From NCBI RefSeq assembly GCF_036669915.1, contig NC_089324.1:5101744-5165743 (forward strand): a DNA stretch of 64,000 nucleotides, in the 5' to 3' direction. The stretch is from Pocillopora verrucosa (lineage: Eukaryota; Cnidaria; Anthozoa; Scleractinia; Pocilloporidae). The position numbers and the translations under genes were made by a program. Shown one piece after another: positions 12,401 through 22,339 of this stretch (its first letter is position 1; the number at the start of each line of letters is the position of its first letter). A model generated the notes under the pieces. That model saw only the letters and a program-made list of their open reading frames with translations. It made no database searches and was not told the DNA's origin.

Positions 12401-14245
12401 TCAGTCGCTTCTAATAGAGGCTACGTTGATAAGAGGTGGAAAAGGAGATCACATGTACAGCGACTACCTTTAAGTTGGCTTACTCGTCTCGACCTTTTCC
12501 TACAACCACAGGAAATGGAGAATTTGCGACAAGAGCGTGACAGTTTGAGGCACGAATGTGACCGATTGCGGTGTGAGCGTGACGCAGTGCAGTTGGAACG
12601 TGACACTCTGTTGGGTGAAAAGAGTAATTTGCAAGCTGAACTGAATAACAGGAATGACATCATACAGCATCTTCAGGATCACGTGGTGAGTAATGTCACT
12701 TGAGAAAGCTGAGTGTATATATCAAGCATGTTGCTAATCTCGTACCTAGATCCTACCTTGTAACTGTAACTGAAGGGAGCTAACAACCTCTTGGTCGTGA
12801 GAAGTCTGGGTACGAGACTTACATGGAGCTATAGCTTGGGTAATACTAGCAAAAATGTAGTGTTTTCTAGAACTCTAGAAACCTTGGTTGGTTATTTTTT
12901 TTTAGTATTTTCTACGGACTTCATCCTTTAGTATCTAACTGCGCATCTTTAACCATTTAAACATTCAGGGTGGCTAGCATCTTATGTCTCTCTATGGCAT
13001 CACTGCTGAATCAAACTTAAGGCTCATGGGAACTTGGAAAATGATCATTAACCTGAAAAAGCTCTCGATTTTTAAGTAACTTCTCCTTGTGAAGACCATG
13101 GGAAATGTAGATCGAAGAATATGGAGAATATGCGCATTGGTTTTTAGGGAATTAAATTCTGATACTTCTTGCGTGATCGTTGTTTGCACATGGAAACAAA
13201 CTTTGACGCGTTCGATCGTTCAGTTTGAAGTTGTGTATAGACTTTACAAATTGGTCCTATAAAAGGGTATAGTTTTGTGTATTGTCCGCAAAAAAGGGCT
13301 TGGAGCAAGGAAATGTCGACAGGTTTTTAAGGATGTCTTTTCCACCCAGATTCAATTAATATTCAGAGGAAAGGGGGCAAGTTTCTAGAGAAACTTTGGT
13401 GTCATGTCGGTGAGGGTTATTACGAGATAATTTGGTGTTATCAACAGAGTTGATAATGCGAAATGGCTATCGTAAAGAGTTTCAAAGTTGGCGTTTCAAG
13501 CGTTAGCCTTGGGTATTCGCTCTGACAAAGGGCTTACGCTCGAAACGTTAGCTTTAGAAACTCTGTGCAGTGGCCACTTTTCATTATCAACTCAGATTAC
13601 CCTTGTTTACCCCTCCCCTCCCCCTACTGACGCAGCACCACAGTTGTTTTAGAAACTTATCCCCTTTATTCATTTAAATTTCTGAAGAACAGTTTTGGGA
13701 GTAGATGATACCTGGTCATCCCATTTAAGTAGAGGAAGACGATACGTTTAAAAATGTAAAGTTACGAAACCGAAAGGAAATTGAAAAACGATGTACTCCT
13801 AAGGTCCGCTCTAGGCGAGGTCCTTCAACGGCATACAAAGCACATAACCTTTTTCAGGTTCTTTTTAGGTGACACAACCTGATTTCAAGTAAATACACTC
13901 ATGCGAGTCACTGAAATTTTCAAATCTGAGCCCAGTTCTATAAAGATCGGATAACGCTATCAAGAGGATAAATTGCTCCTCGACTGATGAGTGATAGCAA
14001 AACGTAGTGCGTCATTCACTGTATACAGTTTTATCCAGTGGGTACCGTTATCCAATCTTCGAACAATCGGGCCTTGATGACTTGTGACCTTCTTTTCTTT
14101 TCAGTCAATGTCAGTTCATTCCCTGGTCGAGCCAGATGCTGCCAAATCGACCCCTAAAAGGCAAAGGTCAAAGTCTGAAGTGCGCCGCCCAGCATTCTAC
14201 TTCCCTGAGGAGATGGCAAAGACAAACGCTTACACTTGCCTATAA
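9464..14245 (+). CDS. Serine-rich coiled-coil protein, orphan (four exons)
   Basis: Coding exons are 9464-10198, 12063-12113, 12512-12685 and 14105-14245 (stop TAA). All junctions are phase 0 and GT-AG, and together they encode 366 residues. I do not recognise a family. Residues 1-120 are extremely serine-rich and carry repeats of SRESSFSSV (around 33-41 and 50-58). RSASEP at about 150-155 fits the mode-1 14-3-3 consensus RSxSxP, and further basic RSRS/RSKS patches look like kinase targets. Exon 3 (58 residues) is a run of heptad-like RDSLRHECDRLRCERDAVQLE, a clear coiled coil. The C-terminus ends in AYTCL. Together these suggest a phosphorylated scaffold or adaptor that dimerises; function is unknown. 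Candidate poly(A) signals lie at 14375 and 14573. The start is the first ATG of the open frame and precedes a second Met at residue 13. Confidence 0.75.
12955..13152. repeat. Degenerate copy of the dispersed MITE family
   Basis: This part of an intron of the serine-rich gene retains the family's internal blocks in order: a 'tcaaacttaaggctcatggg' block, then 'gctctcgatttttaa', 'cttctccttgtgaagacc', and 'ggagaatatgcgcattgg' near the end. The termini are eroded. Confidence 0.45.
13410..13685. repeat. Hammerhead-ribozyme-like repeat, inverted pair
   Basis: Two copies of one repeat meet head to head at about 13510. On the plus strand 13519-13552 reads GCT, CTGACAA, a small hairpin GGGC-TTAC-GCTC variant, GAAAC and then GTTAGC. 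This is the order of a hammerhead core (stem I, CUGANGA, stem II, GAAA, cleavage triplet, stem I). The CTGACAA has lost the G of CUGANGA, so the copy is probably inactive. The minus-strand copy (about 13423-13508) keeps GCTTGAAACGCC. The plus copy continues through a GTGGCCAC...CATTATCAACTC block to GCAGCACCACAG and TAGAAACTTATCCCC. Hammerhead motifs of this type are known from Penelope-like elements and retrozymes. Confidence 0.55.
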
Positions 14246-14699
14246 AAAATGTTACAGCGCTGTAGTCTTTTAAATTATTGCTCAAGAGGCTATTATAATT
14301 TATCCTTTGGTGTTTGAATGCGCATCGTCAATATAGATAACTTCTCGCGCTTCTCGCGTGATCAGTGTTGACGCAATAAATAATAAAATGGTGACTCGCT
14401 GTTTAACACGTTTTTTTTTTTCTTCTTTTTTTTTTTGGCGCATACGTTTCTTTCTTAAAGTGCATCATTCAAGCATTTTCTCCCTTGTCACTAACATGAT
14501 GTTATTTGGAGGTTCAACTCAATGGGCTGGTTGTTACCTCGGGTAATCTCTTTAGGAAAGTTGATTTAATTCAATAAAGGTTATTTCCACGATTAGCTTT
14601 CGGTCTTCTTGACACTGTTACACAAATATAAATGTTCAGATAAAAATTTCGGCTAAATAAAACATAGATTAGAACGTGGTTTGGTTAAACAACAACTAC
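14246..14699. other. 3' flank of serine-rich gene
   Basis: Presumed 3' UTR with AATAAA at 14375-14380 and again at 14573-14578, and T-runs at about 14410-14440. There is no coding signal on either strand. Confidence 0.6.
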
Positions 14700-16330
14700 G
14701 CCTTATTTAAATAAGCGCACCCCTCAGGTGTGCCGCCCTGCTGTCAGTTAGACGATTATCACTGAGGTATAACACCGCGAGTTTACAGTTGCCATGTTTA
14801 AGTGCATCAATTAGGTGTGCGGCCCCGACGTAAATCAGACGATTATTACTGTGGTATAACATGGCAAGTTTATAATTGCCATGTTTAAGTACATCACTCG
14901 ATCAAGTGTGCTGCTCCGCTGACAATCAGACAATTATTACTGAGGTATAACATAGCGAGATTTCAATTGCTATGTTTAAGTGCATCACTTAGATGTGCTG
15001 CTCCGCTGTCAATTAGACGATTATTACTGAGGTAAACAGAGCGAGTTTGCAGTTGCCATGTTTAAGTTCATTACTCAGGTGTGCAGCCCCGCTGTCAACT
15101 AGACGATTATTAATGAGGTATAATACTTTGAGTTTACAATTGTCATGTTTAAGTGCATCACTCAGGTGTGCAGTGCCGCTATCAATTAGACGGTTATTAC
15201 TGAGGTATAACAGGGCAAGTTTACAATAGCCATCATTAAGTGCGTCACTCAGGTGTGCAACCTTGCTGTCAATAAGACGATCATTACTTTTGAATAACGT
15301 GGTGAGTTTCCAATTGCCATGTTTAAGTGCATCACTCAGGTGTGTTGCTCCGCTGTCAATTAGACGATTATTATGAGGTATAATTGGCATTTTGAAGAGC
15401 ACCACTCAGGTGTTTAACGCCTTTGTTTCCTCCATTGAGCACACAAAGTTTTCTACTCCTTTGTTTCCTAAATTGCTCTTAACAAGGTCTTGTATCGTGC
15501 GTTTACAGTTAACATCTTTAAGTGCATCACTCAGGTGTGCGAATCCCTTTTTCTCTATATTGTTCTCGGCAAGGTTAAATGATATCGTGACTTTACAGTT
15601 GCATCGCTCAAGTGTGCTACTCCTTCGTCTCCTACAACGTTCTCGATCAGGTGCCAGACTTCGAGTTTTACAGTTTACATCTTTATATGTATCGCGCAGA
15701 TATGCTGTTCCTTTATTTTCATTTTAATCCTAATGAGAACCAAGCTCCTCTATTTCCAATCTCCTTCACTTTAAACAATCCACTTTTGAGTCTCTCTACA
15801 ACCCAGTTACCAATGTCGTTTCCTTCCAATTGCAGATTCTTGTTAACGGGTGTCAGCCCGCAGGCAGTAAAAGTGACTGCATCAAAATCAGTTTCTTCAA
15901 TTCTGTTTGCTATAACAGATTGATGCTTTAAATTTAGCTCCTACAAACACTTGCTCAAGGTCATGGCTACTTCTTTGTCTTCATCGTAAACTTGCCAACA
16001 AGTCAATGTTGAAGCTTGGTAAAAACATCGATGCTACGCATTTCTTGAGCCTCACCGGGGCTCCGGCCACACATTGAATCACCAGTTTTCAAGCGCTTTG
16101 GCGAATATGATCAGCAAAAATTCCTGCAATTCTTGGGTTTCCTTCATGGTATCGATCACATGCTTAGCAACTAGGAATTCTCGAACAGTAAGGAGCATGA
16201 AACAGAATTGAGTTTCACTTAGGTCAAGAGGGGCTGGGCCAGTTAGGTCAGGTAAACGATGGAGCAATCCACAGTCTTCTAGTCCTTCGACTTCTTGTGT
16301 CGTTAAGATTAATTCACTTCTACGTTTGTG
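14700..16330 (-). pseudogene. Decayed NACHT-LRR fragment (paralogue of the neighbouring NLR)
   Basis: Read on the minus strand, 16267-16079 translates to the end of a NACHT module (LLHRLPDL-type start, then TVREFLVAKHV). It matches the same part of the intact NLR (LLHRLPDLNSP, TVQEFLAAKHV). Downstream, 15405-15013 is an open stretch of 29-residue LRRs (RLIDSGxAHLSDALKHGNCKL). A 1-base slip near 15030 breaks the frame, and further LRR units continue to about 14720 in other frames. Between 15410 and 15920 the repeats are badly eroded. The P-loop half and the N-terminus are absent. It is a broken tandem duplicate, oriented the same way as the intact gene. Confidence 0.8.
14720..15400 (-). repeat. 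87-bp tandem LRR units
   Basis: About eight units of roughly 87 bp, each containing a TAGACGATTATTACTGAGGT-like block and a TTGCCATGTTTAAGTGCATC-like block (plus-strand view). They are visibly more alike at DNA level than the repeats of the intact NLR next door, which points to recent unit-by-unit expansion or gene conversion. Confidence 0.75.
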
Positions 16331-16536
16331 AAAAATATTGCTTGTAGGTTTGACGTAACGAGGCTTTTGCCGGCAAGAATTAGCTGCATACTTTTAGCCA
16401 ATCAGATCTGACACCGAAAAACCGATAACTGATAGTTGTACTTCAAGGGAAGTGGCTTAGTATTCAAGGTAGCGGGAAATTCGAGTTTATGAAGCAGAAA
16501 ACACACAAAAATTAAAACTTTCAACAATCGTTTCCT

Positions 16537-16542
16537 TTATTT
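16537..16542 (-). terminator. Poly(A) signal for the NLR gene
   Basis: AATAAA on the minus strand, about 75 bases past the NLR stop codon at 16617. Confidence 0.6.
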
Positions 16543-16616
16543 CCTTTTTCAGCTAGAAGTAAGCGAAATACACTGACCAAAAAGTTTGCACTAAGGAACC
16601 GTTTTAGGCTGAAATG

Positions 16617-19600
16617 TTATGCACAACTTTTGTAGAAGGCATTCCATAGACGTGCGAGTTGTTCTTCGCGTATATTGTTTCCTTCGACATTATACTCAGT
16701 GAGTGTGCGATTCTCATTTTTAAATGCTTCAAGTAGCTTTTCTGCTCCCTCATCTCCTATGTTGTTGGCAGAAAGATTCAGTTCAATAAGTTTACAATTC
16801 ACGTTTTTAAGTGCTTCACTTATGTATGCTGCTCCTTGGTCCTTTACATTGTTTCTTTCAAGGATCAACACGGTGAGTTGACAGTTTCTTTCTTTAAGGG
16901 CATCAGTCAGGTGCTCTGCACCCTTATCTCCAATACCATTAGCCTTAAGGTTCAACTCAGTGAGTTTGCATTCTACCGATTGAAGTGCATCAGCTAGGTG
17001 TGCCGCTCCTCTTTCTCCTACATTGTTAAAAGCAAGGTCTAACTTAATTAGCTCACATGACACATTTTTAAGTGTATCAGCCAAACATGCTGCCCCATAC
17101 TCTCCAATATTGTTCCTACCAAGGTCCAACACGGTGAGTTTACAATTTCCATCTTTTAGTGCATCGCAAAGGTGTTGTGCCCCATAGAGTTCTATGCTGT
17201 TACCACTAAGGCCCAACACAGTTAGTTTACAATTTGCAACTTTAAGTGCTCTACTTAGGTGACCTACTCCATCGTCCCCTAAATCGTTACCTGCAAATTC
17301 CAATTCAGTTAGTTTACAATTTACATCTTCTAATGCATGAGAAACATATGTTGCCCCTGTGATTTTGGCTTTGTTACGGGGAAGACGCAACACGGTCAGT
17401 TTACAATTTACATGTTCAAGTGCATCTCTCAGACTCAACAATCCCTTGTTTCTGATTTTGCAATCGCCAATGTCTAGCAGAGTCAGTCTACAATTTTCGT
17501 TTCTAAGAGCATCACTAAGGAGTGCTGCTCCGTTGTCTCCTATATCGTTACCATAAAGGTGTAACTCCGTGAGTTTACAATGTTCATTTTTAAGTGCGAT
17601 AGCTAAATATTTAGCTCCTTTGTCTCCTATGTTGTTACCTTTAAGATCCAGCGTGGTTAGTTTACAGCTATTTTCTTTCAGTGCATCACATATTGTTTTT
17701 GCTCCTTTTTCATCTATTCTGTTATAAGAGAGTTGTAACTTTGTTAGTGTACAATTTTGGTGTTTAAGTGCGTTACCCAGTTGTTGCGCTCCCTTACACC
17801 CTATTTCGTTGCGAGACAAATTCAAACTACCTAACTTGAAACCACACTCACTGCTGTCACTTTGATCAACCCACTTTTGAATCTCCATACAACCCAACCA
17901 ACTTATTTCATTACGTTCTAATGTTAAAAAGATTGTTCCAGCGTTTTTAAGGAAATGCACTAAAGCTGCACAGTCAACAGGTGCTAAATCACAACCACTA
18001 AAATCCACTGCATTAAAACCAATTTCCTCAATTTTGCTTGTCACAGCAGATTGCTGCTCTAATTGGTGATCATACAAGCAGTTGCATATGCGCAAGGCTA
18101 AATCTTTGTCTCCATCAGTTGGCCAACAGATCAATGTAATTGGCTCTTCAACTGCATAGTTCCAAGCAACACTCATGAGTTCCTTTTCATTCGTCTTACT
18201 TGTGTCCATGGGAAGAAGTTCTGTAAACATTTTCACTGCTGACATTTCTCCAGCAGCATCGGGGTCTAACAGTCCAGCCACAAACTGCATCACTACTTGC
18301 CAAGCACTTTGGTTGATTTTATCTGAAACAAATTTCCGCAATCCTTCAGTGTTCTTCATGGTATCTACCACATGCTTAGCGGCAAGAAATTCTTGTACTG
18401 TTAGGTGCAGGAAACAGAACTGAGCTTCACCTGCGTCGATAGGAGTTGGGCTATTCAGGTCAGGTAGACGATGGAGCAATCCACAGTCTTCTACTCCTTC
18501 AACTTCTTTAGCTGAAAAGGTCAGTCTGCCCTCTTCAAGTCCGAGAAGGGCGATCTTTCCCAATTTATTAAAAATACTCTGAACTTGGGAGGGCAATTCG
18601 CAGTATCTTGTTAAAATAAACTGATCATCGGAGCCCTTAGACTGGCGATATTCATCATTGTGTCTAAAGAAGGAAATCTTTAGGGCCAAACTATATATCT
18701 CGGTCAGCTTAGTGGGGAAATTGCAACCATTAGAATGCAGTTGTGACAAGCAGGAACAAATGATGAAGCAATGGACAGGAATATAGCAAAAGGTGAAGAG
18801 ATTGATATTTGTACGAAGGTGTTGCCATATTGAAACGTGATCGTTACTTCCCTCGGTAAACTTCTTCACATAATTTGCAACTTCTTCAGAAGAAAATCCA
18901 AGAATTTCAACAATTTTATCGAAATTCAGCTGTCTTACACATGACACAGCAGTTGGTCTTGATGTCGTGATAACTGTGGCACCAGGGAGAAGTTTCCTCG
19001 ACGCTATTTTGTAGTAAAGACATTGGAGAGGCATCTTCTCTTCCTCAATGTCTTTGTATCCCGAGTCATCTTGGCAGATGTCTTCTTTGGCAGAAAACTC
19101 ATCTACTCCATCAAAAATTAATAGAACTTTGGATGGGTTTTGGATAATGTACTTCCACACGTCATCATTCAGATTCTTTACTGTTTCTGAGCCAGTAAAG
19201 AGTTCGCGAAGGTTGAGGTTCTTTACCGAGTTGAATCGCTTGAATTTTATAAGGAAAGCAACATCAAAGTTTCCGTCCTTAAGCACATCAAACGCCGCGA
19301 CTCGAAGCAGCTTTGTGGAAAGGATTGTTTTACCAATGCCTGGACAACCGACCACAAGAATATTCTTGTGCCGGCCATCAATGATATTTTCTACGCATAT
19401 TTCACCGTCATGCTGATCCGCCCTAGGTATTGGAAACACTTTGGGTTGCTTGCATCTACCTTCTGGAAAATAATCTTTTGCTCGGCCTTCATGTATAACT
19501 AAGTTTACAAAAATTTGATCGATCTCCAGATCTTTGGGACATGGGCCTTCACCTGGATTAGGTCGAATAGGTTGTTTCAGATCTGTAAGTTGTTTCGTGC

Positions 19601-20438
19601 CTTTTATTACATCGTCCTTCAAGCTCTTTAAGTCCACTTGCAGTTTGTTTCGCGCCTGCTGGGATATTTCTAATAACGGAACGCCAATGGGGTCACGGTT
19701 GGATAGCAGATGATCATCATAAAAATGACAGTCTTGCATGAAGTGTGAACCGTTCTTTGCCCGAGACAAAATCCAGACAATTTCAATAAAAGTGACAAGA
19801 GCAAACGATCCATCAACAAAAGTTAAAAAATAACTCCAAAAAGTTATTTTGTGTGCTAATGAACTGTAACATTCGTAAACACTACTGCTTGTCGGTTTGA
19901 AGTCTGATGCTGATAATGGTGATTGAGTTCGTTCTTTAGTTAGATAACACCGAAAGTTCGAGGGAAAGTTACCGGGATAAGCGATTTCGGTTTGCAAGAC
20001 GATGAAAAAGATCGCTAGGGCAAGTTCTAAGGCCAGATGAGAACAGTAGCGGATGAAAAGCCGTTTCGTGGTTTGACTTCCTTGTTGTCCCGGTGCTGCG
20101 GCATCTGCGTCGCGTGTCTCGAGCTCATGGATTCTCGATTTGACGCACTGAGAGTATATAACAGGAATGATTGCGATGACTATGAAGTTAATGATGACGA
20201 GGCCACAGACGGGGAGTTTGATGTATTTCTGTTCGTATTCACCAAAGCACTTCTCTTTGATGAAGTCCGCGTTGTCATTCGTATTACTAATATTACAGCG
20301 GAAACGTGAAGACTCACCGCCTTCGATGCCTGCGAAGATTGAAAACAAAACAACTTCGAATCCAGACCACACGGTAACTGCCGCCAAACTAAGTTTACTC
20401 AAAGTCTTCGTTATCAATAGGTTCCTTAGTGATTCCAT
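16617..20438 (-). CDS. Four-transmembrane NACHT-LRR (NLR) receptor
   Basis: Intact single-exon ORF of 1273 residues, the longest in the window. There is no CARD, death, PYRIN or TIR domain. A short N-terminus (about 18 residues) leads into four hydrophobic segments at about 19-37, 76-96, 131-150 and 199-224. The loop after TM1 holds C48 and C64; the loop after TM3 holds C164 and C190. The N-terminus, the TM2-TM3 loop and everything after TM4 would be cytoplasmic. NACHT follows, with P-loop GCPGIGKT (364-371) and Walker B LLIFDGVDEF (439-448). The NACHT tail reads LLHRLPDLNSP and TVQEFLAAKHV. About 14 ribonuclease-inhibitor-type LRRs of 29 residues (consensus LTxLxLxxNxIGDxGAxxL) fill about 868-1273. 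NLRs sense ligands through LRRs and oligomerise through NACHT. The membrane module resembles large-pore channel subunits in topology and cysteine pattern; that homology is inferred. The start is the only Met that keeps the pre-TM1 segment. Confidence 0.9.
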   Translation of the reverse strand: MESLRNLLITKTLSKLSLAAVTVWSGFEVVLFSIFAGIEGGESSRFRCNISNTNDNADFIKEKCFGEYEQKYIKLPVCGLVIINFIVIAIIPVIYSQCVKSRIHELETRDADAAAPGQQGSQTTKRLFIRYCSHLALELALAIFFIVLQTEIAYPGNFPSNFRCYLTKERTQSPLSASDFKPTSSSVYECYSSLAHKITFWSYFLTFVDGSFALVTFIEIVWILSRAKNGSHFMQDCHFYDDHLLSNRDPIGVPLLEISQQARNKLQVDLKSLKDDVIKGTKQLTDLKQPIRPNPGEGPCPKDLEIDQIFVNLVIHEGRAKDYFPEGRCKQPKVFPIPRADQHDGEICVENIIDGRHKNILVVGCPGIGKTILSTKLLRVAAFDVLKDGNFDVAFLIKFKRFNSVKNLNLRELFTGSETVKNLNDDVWKYIIQNPSKVLLIFDGVDEFSAKEDICQDDSGYKDIEEEKMPLQCLYYKIASRKLLPGATVITTSRPTAVSCVRQLNFDKIVEILGFSSEEVANYVKKFTEGSNDHVSIWQHLRTNINLFTFCYIPVHCFIICSCLSQLHSNGCNFPTKLTEIYSLALKISFFRHNDEYRQSKGSDDQFILTRYCELPSQVQSIFNKLGKIALLGLEEGRLTFSAKEVEGVEDCGLLHRLPDLNSPTPIDAGEAQFCFLHLTVQEFLAAKHVVDTMKNTEGLRKFVSDKINQSAWQVVMQFVAGLLDPDAAGEMSAVKMFTELLPMDTSKTNEKELMSVAWNYAVEEPITLICWPTDGDKDLALRICNCLYDHQLEQQSAVTSKIEEIGFNAVDFSGCDLAPVDCAALVHFLKNAGTIFLTLERNEISWLGCMEIQKWVDQSDSSECGFKLGSLNLSRNEIGCKGAQQLGNALKHQNCTLTKLQLSYNRIDEKGAKTICDALKENSCKLTTLDLKGNNIGDKGAKYLAIALKNEHCKLTELHLYGNDIGDNGAALLSDALRNENCRLTLLDIGDCKIRNKGLLSLRDALEHVNCKLTVLRLPRNKAKITGATYVSHALEDVNCKLTELEFAGNDLGDDGVGHLSRALKVANCKLTVLGLSGNSIELYGAQHLCDALKDGNCKLTVLDLGRNNIGEYGAACLADTLKNVSCELIKLDLAFNNVGERGAAHLADALQSVECKLTELNLKANGIGDKGAEHLTDALKERNCQLTVLILERNNVKDQGAAYISEALKNVNCKLIELNLSANNIGDEGAEKLLEAFKNENRTLTEYNVEGNNIREEQLARLWNAFYKSCA

Positions 20439-22119
20439 TCGGTCGAATTTCGGATGGCAATGAATTAACTTGCAGGACTAATTCTTTACCAGAACCGAAG
20501 GCGAATTAAGGCTTGGCGAAGTTAATATTATGATCACAAGACTGGGACATTACATCAAACATGCTCGTAGACTGAAGTCCACGTTTCCAAGCAAAGGCTG
20601 TTCCCTCGTCATCGACACGGGCATTTTTTCTTTATAGAGCAAGACAGATTTGTTTGTTCTGAAACGAAATGACGCTGACTACTTAGCTTTGGAATGCAAA
20701 AAAAGGAAAAAATTACCTGTAATACAAAACAACTAATAGGCTTATTTGGGTTTGATATATCATCGACGCACTTCGTCTGGCATGTTTCAGCTCATTGCGT
20801 TGCGGGTAAATTAGCATCAGTTTTCCCGCTTTCTAAGTTTAATTTATGACCCTCTACTCTTTTCAGTTCACTTTTAAAATTTTATTTCGTTGGGCCTAAA
20901 TGTTGCTTTTTGTCTTGTTTAGAGGTCTGTGATCCAATATTCTCCAGGACTGTAGGTGGGTTTTGAGACTTATCACATTACCTGTTAAAAGCCAGACTGT
21001 CATGCCAACTCGGAATGTTTCAAAAATACTGCAATCCGCAACCGTTGGTTGCTAGGGCGAGCATTGTTGACAGACAGTTAAATAAAACTCACGCAAATTT
21101 GGTTTTCGGTGTGTTGTCTTGAGTAATTTGTTGGGTTTTTGGGACGGTTTTTCTCCTCTTCTCCGGCTTCAAAGATGCTTCTTCAAATTTTGAGAAGTAT
21201 TCGTTCGTTCAAACACCTCCGTGTTTAAAGATATAACACTTGTGTTCCGATGGAGAGACTTGACACTTCCGGTTCAAACTTCCCACCTCAGCCAAACAAG
21301 GTTCAGATTCCCCACCACCCGGGAATGGGAAACGGTCAAATACCCGTGGGTTGCCCGCGGGGGATGTTGAGGCTTCGTATTAATCGGTACATAACGGGTG
21401 ACATCGATCTGCTGAATGAAGACCTTGAGACCGGACTAAATGTTGTACAATTACAACCGACCCTTCTTACGCACGTGAACTATTTTCACTGTTTCATGGG
21501 TGCAACAATTTTTAAGCGCAACTTAGATCTCTGAACACTCTTCCACCGACCCTCTGAAGCGAGAGCGTTTCTTTATCCAATTTATCATCAGTGATAGGAT
21601 CGAGTGAGGTCCAATGCGGTCCATAATCATACGAGTGAACCCAAAATCAGATAGCGCGAGACGGAAGTCCAATTTTTCAGTCACAAGTATGATTACTGAT
21701 CGGACGACGCGAAGTTCTGTCACCAATTTATTATAACCATTACGATTTCCGGAAAATACAAATACATTGATTTGAGAAAATATCTCCGGTAGAGAGATTT
21801 TCTACAATTAAAATCTCCATCATTCCGTCATCGGTAAACACCTCAAGGACGAACACAATCAAAGAATCTTCACGAACAATTTGCCTTCCTAAAGAAATGC
21901 CGCGGAAAGTTTGAGTGCCTTATGTATGAGATGCTTTTAATAACGAAAAAGAGACCAACTCTGAATACTCAAAAAGACACTATTCCAGCGAATTTGTTCA
22001 TTTAATTAAGTACATTCTTTTGTTTTTCTCCATCTCTTTTTTATTCTAATTAAATTTCACACTTTCCTTTCTTTCTAAAAGGTCAATGAACTTATAATGA
22101 TTTTACATTTGATAATAGA
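20439..22119. other. Region upstream of the NLR gene
   Basis: Presumed promoter and 5' UTR of the NLR on the left; no core promoter element is obvious. A 94-codon plus-strand ORF at 21250-21534 has no recognisable domain and no splice context that I can follow, so I do not call it a gene. The rest, up to the LTR at 22120, is AT-rich with nothing recognisable. Confidence 0.5.
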
Positions 22120-22294
22120 TGTCGTGTTCTTAACGACTAAAACTACACAAGGCAAGTTGCTTCAATCAACTTCTTTATTCAACTCGCTACTTACAGGATA
22201 TACTTACAATGATATAAAGTTAAATTAATGATCACGTGATTACATACAATCCAATAAGCATACACCTAACAGCGGATGTTACATCAACACAACG
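22120..22294 (-). repeat. 3' LTR of Gypsy element
   Basis: 175 bp, beginning TGTCGTGTTCTTAACGA on the plus strand. The expected terminal CA at the other end is CG here, so one terminal base is mutated or templated from the purine tract. It carries AATAAAGAAGTTGATTGA in transcription orientation, a plausible R-region poly(A) signal. Confidence 0.9.
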
Positions 22295-22339
22295 TTCCCC
22301 CATGCCATATTTCCCCATTCCCCCATATTTAAGCGATGA

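Noticed and set aside
14720-15400. CRISPR-like array (regular repeats of about 87 bp)
   Set aside because: Repeats encode LRRs on the minus strand and there are no unique spacers; the host is an animal.
16675-20463. Several plus-strand ORFs of 65-122 codons across the NLR
   Set aside because: They are antisense shadows of the NLR reading frame and its repeats.
21250-21534. 94-codon plus-strand ORF upstream of the NLR
   Set aside because: No recognisable domain, no partner exons with matching phase, and flanked by AT-rich repeats. It could be a first exon cut off by later insertions but I cannot support it.
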